Assembly (NCBI GenBank): GCA_905116865.2
Contig: CAJHNH020008412.1
Location: forward strand, 95,001-159,000
Length of the DNA stretch: 64,000 bases
Reading direction: 5' to 3'
Source: Candidula unifasciata
Lineage: Eukaryota; Mollusca; Gastropoda; Stylommatophora; Geomitridae
Position numbers and translations under genes: made by a program. The notes below the pieces were generated by a model. It did no database searches, was not told the origin of the DNA, and worked only from the letters and a program-made list of their open reading frames with translations. Shown piece after piece: positions 34,733 through 44,345 of this stretch; within the stretch, counting starts at the first letter, position 1; the number at the start of each line of letters is the position of its first letter.

Positions 34733-35237
34733 GGTTCTCCTTTAAATAACGGTCGCTAGCTGGAAGGCGACGGCCGCTTAGTCGGAGTTCACTCCCTTGG
34801 CTGCAGTGCAAATAAGGAGCGGACAAGTCACGAATAAAAAAACACAGTGAGGTCGACATGCCTGCTAGAGCTAGACCACGCGCTGCGACTGACAGTAGCG
34901 ACCGCGGTCTTGCGACGCAAGACTCTCGTAGACCACGCGCTGCGACTCACATTAGCGACCGCGTTCTTCCGACGCAAGACTTACTGACCGTAGATGTGAG
35001 ACCTGCAGATCTGTATGTCATAATGAGCGATAAGCTTCCGTCGTTTCCGTGATGTGTCACCCTAACCCTACCCCAAACCCTAACCCTACCCCAAACCCTA
35101 AGCCTAGGATGACAGGTAACTATATCATTTGTTTCGTTCCCTCTTTACCACTCCGTATTTGCACTGCAGCCAAGGGAGTGAGCTCCGACTAAGCGAGCGT
35201 CGCCTTCCAGCTAGCGACCGTTATTTAAAGGAGAGCC
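34733..35237. mobile_element. 505-bp TIR element with 8-bp TSD and internal telomere-like tract
   Basis: Terminal inverted repeats of about 90 bp. The left starts GGTTCTCCTTTAAATAACGG and the complement of the right starts GGCTCTCCTTTAAATAACGG; both continue with tcgctagctggaaggcgacg and tcactcccttggctgcagtg with few mismatches. Flanked by the perfect duplication TCCCATTT (34725-34732, 35238-35245). The interior holds a 58-base tandem pair (34870-34985; agaccacgcgctgcgact and gacgcaagac in both) and a tract of accctaaccctaccccaaac units (35058-35105). It is non-coding. GG termini with an 8-bp TSD suggest Merlin or another 8-bp-TSD superfamily; I cannot choose firmly. Confidence 0.85.
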
Positions 35238-35245
35238 TCCCATTT

Positions 35246-35789
35246 TAATGCCTGTTTATTTCTTCTGAGGATGTGTCCATTACAGGGACATCTTCTCTGT
35301 CTTATAACTGTTGATACCAGTATTACCAGTGTTATCATATTATTTTCTTATCAAGAAAAAATTTGGAATAAATTAGGAAATAATTATTTCAAATGAAGTA
35401 ATTTACTATTATTATTAAATTCACATTGACTCAATGGTTGAGTCAGTAAAGAACGAAAGGATCTGTTGCCTCTTCTGGCACAATACTCGTGTAGATATAT
35501 GAAGCTGCCTGGTAGCCATAAACTGACAATTTACTTATACTATACTGTCGACAGCCTTTATATTCCACAAGACATGGGTGACGTTTGTTCCTTACAAAAA
35601 ATAGGTGCCGGTAATGAGGTAATCGCCACAAAAAGTGTCTAAAAAGGTGCCAGTACTTATAACAAAGTACAAAGTGTCTCACAAGTTATTAGTTTCCTGG
35701 TACCGACTGGGAGCACTGCAATTTAATAAATAAATCCTTTATTATTTAATTTCATGTGATTTCATGAAATCTGAGACTGTATACTGTAT
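35246..35789. other. Unique intergenic sequence
   Basis: No feature beyond AT-rich stretches. A minus-strand frame at 35443-35682 has no recognised domain. Confidence 0.4.
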
Positions 35790-35910
35790 CGAATTGGGAC
35801 TCTACGCCCCTGACTACGGCAGTTTTAAAATCTGCTTCGATTAGGATTCAAACCTACTATGACCATGCGTCAGTATGCAATCTATCCACTGAACTACAGC
35901 TATGTACCTA
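35790..35910 (-). mobile_element. tRNA-derived SINE head
   Basis: Minus strand reads gctgtagttcagtggataga (A-box region), an anticodon-arm-like spacer, then taggtttgaatcctaatcg (B-box region), close to a tRNA gene in arrangement. It then diverges into agcagattttaaaactgcc, which also appears at 41100-41150 and 40400-40440, so it is a repeat family and not a lone tRNA. Confidence 0.65.
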
Positions 35911-36409
35911 CATGAATTACGGCAAAGATCTGTCTATTGAGACAGCGCCATGACGTCCAGTCCGAGGCTGCCAATCGGATTTTTACCAAAACCCAAGCTA
36001 AGCTGACAAAAAAAACCAAGCAATACATAAGCAAGGAACAAAAACAAACACACAAAAACCCAAGATTGATAGAAAGTACACATAAAATGAAACGAAACAT
36101 TTAACTAATTTTATAAAAAGATATACATATATATTTTTTCAAACAGGATTCTAAAATCCAAACCCAAGGCGTCATATAAAAACCAGATCTTGGGGGAAAA
36201 CCCAAGTATTGGCAACCCTGGTCCAGTTTGATTGTGTAGGTTGTGGTGTGGCGACTTTTCTTATGTCGACACCGGAACCTGAGCCAGATTCTTTATTTAG
36301 AGTTACCTTTCGTTGAGTATTTTCTGTTGTAAGAGTCGACTTACTGGAGTTACTTCCGTCGAAGTTCTTCAGCCTGTACGGCAAGGATCCAACAATCTGC
36401 ATTAAAAAA

Positions 36410-36515
36410 GTCAAATATGTAAAACGGATGTGCACACATAACTCAGGTTCTAGAGCAAGGCTAAAGTCTAGAGGTCGATGAACAACTTTCCGCCGGAGTT
36501 ACAGCCGTTGAATGG
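36410..36515 (+). mobile_element. 3' piece of the AAG-tailed SINE
   Basis: gtaaaacggatgtgcacaca, taactcaggttctagagcaa, ggctaaagtctagaggtcga and gaacaactttccgccggagt follow the family order, ending at tacagccg. It immediately precedes a LINE fragment. Confidence 0.7.
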
Positions 36516-36700
36516 GAAGAAGAAATGAACTGTTTAAGACGAATCCTAAATGTCACTACAGGATCAGAAATGACGGTATCAAGAAAAAAGTTCAGATCCA
36601 ACCAGTACTTTTATATAATTATACCAGGAGACAACAGATCGCATGGTTCGGACATGTGTCAAGATTACCACTAGATCATAGGCGCCGGAACCTGGAGCTT
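36516..36700 (+). mobile_element. LINE C-terminal fragment
   Basis: Plus frame with RIRNDGIKKKVQIQPVL and RRQQIAWFGHVSRLPLDHR, the 'qIrWfGHv.RM' block at the end of a non-LTR RT, related to 49020 and 63490. Truncated afterwards. Confidence 0.65.
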
Positions 36701-36959
36701 AATTAAGCCCCACAAAATTTTCTGAAGGGGGGAGCTCTGACGGTCCTTTTATCCTAATTCACCCCATCTCGGTGACTACGAGGGTTGCCGGGGAGCTCCT
36801 AGGGAAAGTCCAATAGTATAGTGGTGTTACGCTATTAAATGAGCACCGACTAACTCAAACCAAACCCTAACACCCCCCCCCCAGCCCCACGATATTTGAC
36901 TTTTCATGGGAACTATCGGATTCACCGAGATAGTGTGAACTAAAATTATAGTGCCGGGA

Positions 36960-37350
36960 CTTTTGCTGATTTAATGTTATGTTGACGATTTTCAGACCAC
37001 TCGAAACATTTTTAAAACCAAACTGGACGATTTTCAAACCATCTAGGATAGCGGTTCTTTACCTGTGGTCGCAACCCTATTGTGGGTCGAACGTCCCTTT
37101 CACAGACCATCAGAAAACACATATTCACAGACGTTTTGAAGTAGCAACGAAAATTGTATGGTTGGGAGTGGCCACAACACGAGGAACTGTATTGAAGGGT
37201 CGCAGCATTAAGAAGGTTGACAGCCACTGATCTAGGGCATTTTTCAAATCAAACTAGACATTTTTCAAACCAATTAGGACTTTTTTTTTTTTAAATGCAA
37301 TAGATGGTTTGAAAAACGTCCTAGATGCTTTGAAAAGTGTCCAATTTAAA
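36960..37350. repeat. Degenerate ~22-bp repeat hosting the hAT MITE
   Basis: Imperfect copies of ctggacgattttcaaaccat appear on the plus strand (36985-37048 and 37238-37275) and as the complement (atggtttgaaaaacgtccta, 37305-37350). The MITE interrupts it. The opposite orientations make this a possible foldback. Confidence 0.5.
37049..37229. mobile_element. SPIN/URR1-like hAT MITE with 8-bp TSD
   Basis: A 181-bp element from tagcggttctttacctgtgg to ggttgacagccactg. TSDs are ATCTAGGA (37041-37048) and ATCTAGGG (37230-37237), 7 of 8. Ends are inverted: the complement of the right end reads CAGTGGCTGTCAACCTTCTT. The interior reads gtgggtcgaacgtccctttc and accatcagaaaacacatatt on the left, and atggttgggagtggccacaa and gaactgtattgaagggtcgc on the right. 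To my knowledge these match the rodent URR1/'Space Invader' hAT family ends and body, known for cross-phylum horizontal transfer, including a pond snail. No transposase. The element sits inside an older short repeat of ttttcaaaccatctagga. Confidence 0.85.
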
Positions 37351-37859
37351 ATGAAAATTGTGTAAATAAGTAGTATATACGTGCTTTAGAGACCATATTT
37401 TTTTTTTTTTGCAGTCCCCTTTTTACATTATAGTATTAAGCCGCCACTATAGGAAAAGAGGAAAATATGCAGCCGCTGAATAGTCTAAATATTAAAACAT
37501 GATTCACAGCCGCCAGATGGTCTAAGGAAGGAAGAAGATTGGCATTTTTTTTTTAAATCTAGATCACCTGGCGGCTCTGTCATAGGTCAGCTGCGAGTCA
37601 AATGAAGGCTATTGTAGTTTCAGGTCATTTGACGGCTTTGATAAAGCTCTTTTAGGGTCTCATATAGGGACAGAGCAGAGAATCCGAGCGTTTCAGGGGC
37701 GGCGATAAGCAGAGGCAGGCAGTATGGAGTATTTTTTGGGGTTGTAAAGTAGAATAAAGAAAACTAGGGATGTTTTTTGGCTTGGTGGAGGGCGATAGAA
37801 TGAATACATGTTATACAGTAGAAATATTTAAAAGTTATGGGGTATGGGGGGAGGCAGGG

Positions 37860-39125
37860 GTATATAGAAAAAAATAAAAACAAATGACGAAAGGCGGGTG
37901 TCATATCACAGTGTTAGGTGCCGGGTACTCAGTGAGAGTTTAAGCTGTCATGTCAGCTAGTTACATGAGGGTTTTAGTGTTGTTAGTGTTCCTGAGGCCT
38001 ATGGTGTTATGAATTTATATGTATTTAAAAAATTATGGCAAAGGAGTGAATGTCATGTCATAGTGTCAGGTGATGATGGATCGCTCAGAAGTCAAGTTGT
38101 CATGTCAACTGGTTACACGAGGGGTTTTAGGGACCACTTAAGGTAATTGAATATGGTGTTTATATAGAGCAAAATTGAAAAATTGTGGCAAAGTAGCAGG
38201 TGTTGTGTTGTGATGTTAGGTGCCAGTGGATCGATAAGAGGTCAAGTTGAAATGTCAGCTACTTACATGAGAGGGTTAAGTGGTCAACGGGGAAGGGGGT
38301 CACTGCATATGGTGCTAAAACGGTCAGTTCCACAATAATCTCCCCAAACAAACTAGGTCACGTTCCATTCATAATTTTTTTTTTTTTTTTTTTGGGGGGG
38401 GGGGGGGGGGAGGTTCTTTTCTGGCTTGTCTCGCATTTACGTTTATATTCCGAGAAAGAGAATGCCTGTGACATAGGTTGTTGCACTCTCTATGGGGGGC
38501 GGGGTGGGGAGGGTTGTGTGTTTGACCCAGTTTCTAAATGTTAAAAGTGCTGGGTGCTTAAATTTACAACAAGCGATATCAACTGCATTGTTGAACACCC
38601 CCGTAGCAGTTTTCAAAGGTCAGGTGACTCAAGGTCGACCAATCAGAAGTGAGCTTTTGTGTATATGGGCAGTCTCTGGGGGACTATCATGGAACTAACC
38701 CTATGACTTATATATAGAGAAAAAAATTATTAATTTGTGTCGAGGGGAGGTTCCGATGGCTCAGTAAGGGGATGAAGGTGTCATGTCAACTAGTTACATG
38801 AGAGGTTGTAGGGGTCTGAGGGTCACTACGTATGGTGCTATGACTTTATACATAGTAAAAAAAAACGAAAAGTTATGACAAAAGCAGTTGGTGTCATGCC
38901 ACAATGTTAGGTGCAGGTGCTCAGTGTATGGGTTCGATGTTTAGATGTTTCAATAGTTAGATGTGGGGTGTTAGGGCTCCTGTGGCATATGGATCTATGA
39001 CATTTTAAATAACAAAATAGAAAAACTGAGTAAACTGGGTTGGTGTCATGTCACAATGTTATATGCGGATGTTTAGAGAGAGGGTCAAATCGTCGTGTGG
39101 ATATAATTAAATGAGGGGATTTAGG
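37860..39125. repeat. ~165-bp tandem or dispersed repeat, about 6-7 diverged monomers
   Basis: Each monomer has ggtgtcatgtcacagtgtta, ggtgctcagtgagaggt, gtcatgtcagctagttacat, gaggggttttaggg, tatggtgctatgacttatat and an A-rich gaaaaattatggcaaa. Monomers start near 37890, 38050, 38195, 38740 (partial), 38890 and 39045. A foreign stretch with T19-G17 (38375-38410) and unrelated DNA to about 38690 interrupts the array. Satellite-like spacing close to nucleosomal length. Confidence 0.75.
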
Positions 39126-39955
39126 GGCAGAGAAACACCAAAGAACATCTCAAGTTTGTCAAAGGTTTTGGGAAGGCATTCGCTGAAGTTTCTTGATAAG
39201 TCGGCCAATAGCCTTGGTACAACTTAAACAGCACAAGGTACTTCACAAGTCTTTCGCGGGTCTTAGTAAGTAAGTCATTGAAGATTCATAGTAAGTTTAC
39301 CACTACCATAGGGATGCCAGAAGTCGCCTGATGTCTTTCTCCACAAGACACCTTAAATGACTTAAGAGACGACTCGTGTCTTTCACTGGTCTTGATAAAT
39401 CAGGCCCTTAAGTTTCTTGATAAGTCGTTCACCATCAGGGGTACACACTAAGTTACTTGGTGTCTTTTTTTTTTTTTGGAAATACATTAAGTCGATCAGG
39501 GCACTGTTCAAGTTTTAAACTGAAGTTTCTTGTTGTTTCCCTGAGACAAAGCTAATCTCTTGTTACCATGTGGGACAACATAACTTACTAAATGTATTTC
39601 TCCTTTGTGACAGCTTAATTAGCTCTGTTTACTTCTCAGGTGGTTCACCGAAGTTCCTTAATAAGTCAGACACAATCTTTGGGGCCCTTTAGTCGCCCAG
39701 TGAACTTCTCAAGTTGGTCACTGGTAAGTTGTTCACTGAAGGTTCTTGGTAAGTCAACCACTATCCTCGAGACACTAAAGTCACTCGCTGCACTCTCTTT
39801 TTGGGACACTCTAAGTCACTCAAGGTAATTCTCAAGTTGTTGAGAAGGTTATGGCTCAAGGTGGGCCTCAAGCAGTTTTGAAATTGAGTGCATCTGTATT
39901 TGTAATAATCCGTTTCATTGTTTTTTTTCACTACAATTATAAATAAAATATCTTG
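39126..39955. repeat. Diffuse 'gttcttgataagtc(a/g)' repeat region
   Basis: Many short, badly aligned motifs such as agtttcttgataagtcggcc, aagttgttcactgaaggttc and actaagtcactcaaggtaat recur with 30-60 base spacing. An old, unequal tandem repeat or chaotic satellite. No gene. Confidence 0.5.
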
Positions 39956-40125
39956 TGATATACTCAGTGGGGGCATGGGGGTCTTGCCATATACTGAACG
40001 TAGCATAAGGTCTTGCAATATACTCAAGGGGGGGGGGCATGGATGTCTTGCCATATACTCAAAGAAGACCTAGGGGTCTTGCCATATACTCAAAGGGGTC
40101 TTGCCATATACTCAAGGGGGTGTGA
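39956..40125. repeat. Short repeat of ggggtcttgccatatactca
   Basis: Five copies of cttgccatatactca separated by variable G-rich spacers (gggggcatgggg, aaggggggggggcatgga). Spacer lengths differ, so it is a loose tandem array. Confidence 0.8.
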
Positions 40126-40309
40126 CTTTAAAAGGTTTGGAGTCCACTGTCCTAGTGGATAAAAGGATAGATCATCATCCCCTGTGATGGAGGAATGACA
40201 CATATTGTATTGATAACAATAACAACAAATTATTTTTTTTTAAACAGTACAATGAAGAATCTTTTTTCCGCCAGTGATGAACTGGGCACATGATGCTAGG
40301 CTCAACTGT

Positions 40310-40490
40310 CTATACTAATCCACACTTAATTCCTAGATCATTTCTTGACTGAGTCAACTGGTAGCCTGGGCCAGTCCCCCCCCCCCCCGGGGGCCCCCCT
40401 GTCAAAATCGCCCTATGCAGATTTGAAACCAAGACCTTTAGCCCAACAAGCAAGTGTCTGTGAACTGTGCTAATGCCAGATAGATATGGC
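40310..40490 (-). mobile_element. tRNA-like SINE remnant
   Basis: Minus strand reads ggtcttggtttcaaatctgc (B-box-like) after a head with gcattagcacagttcaca; a C/G tract lies at 40377-40398. Related by its atctgcatagggcgattt block to 35790 and 41035 copies. Confidence 0.5.
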
Positions 40491-40559
40491 AAGCCAACAA
40501 ATTGTATTTACCAGTTGGCATTACTGGATAATGTGGTAAATATAACCAGGCTGCCTTTA

Positions 40560-40940
40560 CTTCTCATTTGTTTTTTAACTGTTTCCCTATAGGACTGCAG
40601 TCTGTAGGATTAACATCACAGGATAAAAATCTTCTTCATAAAGTCCATGTCGTGTGGCGTTCAAAGTCATGTCTATCTAGAACCTTCTGTCTCGTGTACT
40701 TTCTGTCAGCTGTGAAACAGATGATCCTCCATGCCATGATGTTAAACTGCTCAGCATCTTTTATCTTAGTCTCCCTCTGCCTCTTCTCACCTCCAACTTT
40801 CCCACTATTATGATGTACTCTAGTTTTCTCCTTGTCATCGTATAACCAGAGAATGCAGATTGTCTCTTTCTGATGTGGACAATCAGTTCTCTTCGTGAGC
40901 CAGTTTCTTTCAAGACATCCTCCATTCTCTTTTATCTGTC
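40560..40940 (-). mobile_element. LINE 3' fragment
   Basis: Complement of the segment at 13600-13800: tactttctgtcagctgtgaa, cagatgatcctccatgccat, gatgttaaactgctcagcat and cttcactacc-type GR-rich tail (plus-strand cctctgcctcttctcacctc). It reads WHGGSSV-like on minus. Frame-broken. Confidence 0.55.
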
Positions 40941-41034
40941 CAGGGTAGGATGAAAACCAAACAGCTGCAAATCCTGGAAACCTCGTTTGATGGTATAGCC
41001 ATATAGCATAGTTATACTGGGGCTACATGAAACA

Positions 41035-41180
41035 ACATGTAGTCCAGGGTGAGTGGATTTAGGACATATCCTAAAATATCCACTGTAGGCTTGGTCGACT
41101 TTGAAGCCATGGTCAGGTTTCAAAAATCTGCTTTGATGCAGATTCAAACATACGACCCCCATGTCATCAAATACCTTAGT
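41035..41180 (-). mobile_element. SINE remnant related to 35790
   Basis: Plus strand: ggcttggtcgactttgaagc, gtttcaaaaatctgctttga, gcagattcaaacatacgacc. The last is a B-box-like stretch on minus (gtatgtttgaatctgc). Confidence 0.5.
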
Positions 41181-41339
41181 TTTCCCAATGCTAAACTTCT
41201 TCTCCAAGCCTCTGAGGTTCACCTCTGCAGATATCACCAACCCGCATCCATCTCTGTGACTGGCTTTCTCCTTATAGGTCTGCCTGTAAATTATCTTTAC
41301 ACCATCATCTTTGATAAGCTAGAGACCTGTTTAAGCTGG

Positions 41340-43310
41340 AAACTGGTCTAAGCTGAGAGCCTGCATATACTGGTAACCAGACAAGCTGAGAGTTTATATG
41401 TACTGGAAACTAGTCAAAGCTGAGAGATTATATGTACTGGTAACTAGTCAAAGCTGAGAGTTTATATGTACTGGTAACTAGTCAAAGCTGAGAGTTTATA
41501 TGTACTGGAAACTAGTCAAAGCTGAGAGATTATATGTACTGGTAACTAGTCAAAGCTGAGAGATTATATGTACTGGTAACCAGACAAGCTGAGAGTTTAT
41601 ATGTACTGGAAACTAGTCAAAGCTGAGAGATTATATGTACTGGTAACTAGTCAAAGCTGAGAGTTTATATTTACTGGAAACTAGTCAAAGCTGAGAGATT
41701 ATATGTACTGGAAACTAGTCAAAGCTGAGAGATTATATGTGATGGTAACTAGTCAAAGCTGAGAGATTATATGTACTGGTAACAAGACAAGCTGAGAGTT
41801 TATATGTACTGGAAACTAGTCAAAGCTGAGAGATTATTTGTACTGGTAACTAGTCAAAGCTGAGAGATTATATGTACTGGAAACTAGTCAATGCTGAGAG
41901 ATTATATGTACTGGAAACTAGTCAAAGCTGAGAGTTTATATGTACTGGAAACTAGTCAAAGCTGAGAGATTATATGTACTGGAAACCAGTCAAAGCTGAG
42001 AGTTTATATGTACTGGTAACAAGACAAGCTGAGAGTTTATATGTACTGGAAACTAGTCAAAGCTGAGAGTTTATATGTACTGGTAACTAGTCAAAGCTGA
42101 GAGATTATATGTACTGGTAACAAGACAAGCTGAGAGTTTATATGTACTGGTAACCAGACAAGCTGAGAGCCTGCATGTACTGGTAACCAGAAAAGCTGAG
42201 AGCCTGCATGTACTGGTAACCAGAAAAGCTGAGAGCCTGCATGTACTGGTAACCAGAAAAGCTGAGAGCCTGCATGTAATGGTAACCAGAAAAGCTGAGA
42301 GCCTGCATGTACTGGTAACCAGAAAACAAGTATGAGAGCAGCCTGCATGTACTGGTGACCAGACAGAGCCTGCATGTATGAGAAAAGCTGAGAGATATGT
42401 ACTGGTGACCAGACAGCTGAGAGCATGTACTGGTGAGAGCCTGCATGTACTGGTGACCAGACAAGCTGGGAGCCTGCATGTAATGGTAACCAGACAAGCT
42501 GAGAGCAGATATGTACTGGTGACCAGACAAGATGAGAGCATATATGTACTGGTGACCAGACAAGCTGAGAGCATATATGTACTGGTGACCAGACAAGATG
42601 AGAGCATATATGTACTGGTGACCAGACAAGCTGAGAGCATATATGTACTGGTGACCAGACAAGATGAGAGCATATATGTACTGGTGACCAGACAAGCTGA
42701 GAGCATATATGTACTGGTGACCAGACAAGATGAGAGCATATATGTACTGGTGACCAGACAAGCTGAGAGCATATATGTACTGGTGACCAGACAAGATGAG
42801 AGCATATATGTACTGGTGACCAGACAAGCTGAGAGCATATATGTACTGGTGACCAGACAAGATGAGAGCATATATGTACTGGTGACCAGACAAGATGAGA
42901 GCATATATGTACTGGTGACCAGACAAGATGAGAGCATATATGTACTGGTGACCAGACAAGCTGAGAGCATATATGTACTGGTGACCAGACAAGATGAGAG
43001 CATATATGTACTGGTGACCAGACAAGATGAGAGCATATATGTACTGGTGACCAGACAAGATGAGAGCATATATGTACTGGTGACCAGACAAGATGAGAGC
43101 ATATATGTACTGGTGACCAGACAAGATGAGAGCATATATGTACTGGTGACCAGACAAGATGAGAGCATATATGTACTGGTGACCAGACAAGATGAGAGCA
43201 TATATGTACTGGTGACCAGACAAGATGAGAGCATATATGTACTGGTAACCAGACAAGCTGAGAGCATATATGTACTGGTGACCAGACAAGCTGAAAGCCT
43301 GGAACTGGAA
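41340..43310. repeat. 33/34-bp minisatellite with two subfamilies
   Basis: The left half (to about 42150) uses a 34-bp unit of agctgagagattatatgtac plus tggtaactagtcaa. 42150-42450 is a mixed, disordered zone (agcctgcatgtactggtaac). The right half (42480-43310) is a near-perfect 33-bp unit of tatatgtactggtgaccaga plus caagatgagagca. Between 42530 and 42860 units alternate strictly between gacaagatg and gacaagctg, a 66-bp dimer; after 42990 nearly all units are gacaagatg. The unit is a multiple of three, giving roughly 400-codon frames on three phases; none is a gene. Confidence 0.97.
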
Positions 43311-43584
43311 ACCAGTCTAAGGTGAGAACCAGTGTGTACTGGACATTGGTCTTAGCTGGTGACAAAGCTGCCTATACTGAAAAATGACAAACAATCCTAA
43401 CAGTAACAAACAAATAACAACAACAAAAAAACAAAACAAAACCACAGGAATAACAAATCATATGAACAAACCAATGAACAGACACAATTTAATAGAAAAT
43501 AGAAATTACTTTTATTTTACAATGGAAAAAACCTCTGGACGGAATGATTCATTTATAGATTACAATAATACAAGCACTAATAAA

Positions 43585-44110
43585 AATTTATCTGACATAC
43601 CCAAGCACACCATTACCTATCTCCAGCCACACCTAGACATACCCTAGCACACCATTACCTATCTCCAGCCACACCTAGACATACCTTAGCACACCATTAC
43701 CTATCTCCAGCCACACCTAGACATACCTTAGCACACCATTACCTATCTCCAGCCACACCTAGACATACCCTAGTACACCATTACCTATCTCCAGACACAC
43801 CTAGACATACCCTTGCACACCATTACCAATCTCCAGCCAGATCTAGACATACCCTAGCACACCATTACCTATCTCCAGACACACCTAGACATACCCTAGC
43901 ACACCATTACCAATCTCCAGCCACACCTAGACATACCCTAGCACACCATTACCAATCTCCAGCCACACCTAGACATACCCTAGCACACCATTACCTATCT
44001 CCAGCCACACCTAGACATACCCTAGCACACCATTACCAATCTCCAGCCACACCTAGACATACCCTAGCACACCATTACCTATCTCCAGCCAGATCTAGGC
44101 ATAACCCAGC
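43585..44110. repeat. 42-bp minisatellite next to the TCTN2 stop codon
   Basis: About 12 units of ctagcacaccattacctatc, tccagccacacctaga and catacc. The unit aligns with the adjacent end of the TCTN2 last exon (cagcatgctgttacctccag then cctggtctgg...gaaacataccct), so it appears to derive from the sequence around the stop codon. It would lie in the TCTN2 3' untranslated region. Homology is partial and by eye. Confidence 0.9.
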
Positions 44111-44116
44111 ATGCTG

Positions 44117-44345
44117 TTACCTCCAGCCTGGTCTGGCTACTGAAACATACCCTATTACCCCAAGAACCAATACAAGGAAAAATGGAAGAGCATACACCCG
44201 TGGATCACCCTGATACACTGACAACAGTGGGTAGGCTAGTTCCTGCCAGCAAGTGCCATAGTAACACTCTTCGGAGCCAAAGTCAGTAAAGTAGCGATAG
44301 CAGGTATCCGAGAGAATGCTGTCAGGGTTACACCTCGTGTCAAAC
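44117..44345 (-). CDS. TCTN2: TCTN2 last exon with membrane segment and stop
   Basis: Acceptor gtgactccgttacag at 44346. It encodes FDTRCNPDSILSDTCYRYF, EECYYGTCWQELAYPLLSVY, then a hydrophobic segment LPFFLVLVLGVIGYVSVA and RPGW R, followed by TAA at 44117-44119. The CW.eL.YPl...YQG block is diagnostic. A different frame of the same exon is open but lacks similarity. Confidence 0.94.

Noticed and set aside
35058..35105. A true telomere or chromosome end
   Set aside because: Only about 48 bases of CCCTAA-type repeats, bounded by TIR element arms on both sides.
28705..35910. Functional tRNA genes at 28705, 31255, 32400 and 35790
   Set aside because: A and B box-like words are present, but the arms do not form a clean cloverleaf and they are embedded in multi-copy SINE bodies.
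36172..36435. Minus frame of 87 codons near GLT1D1's upstream side
   Set aside because: It overlaps a SINE end and shows no similarity or splice sites; could be part of a 5' UTR but unsupported.
42071..43365. Frames of 315-424 codons on both strands
   Set aside because: Read-through of the 33-bp array in several phases at once, which cannot all be coding.
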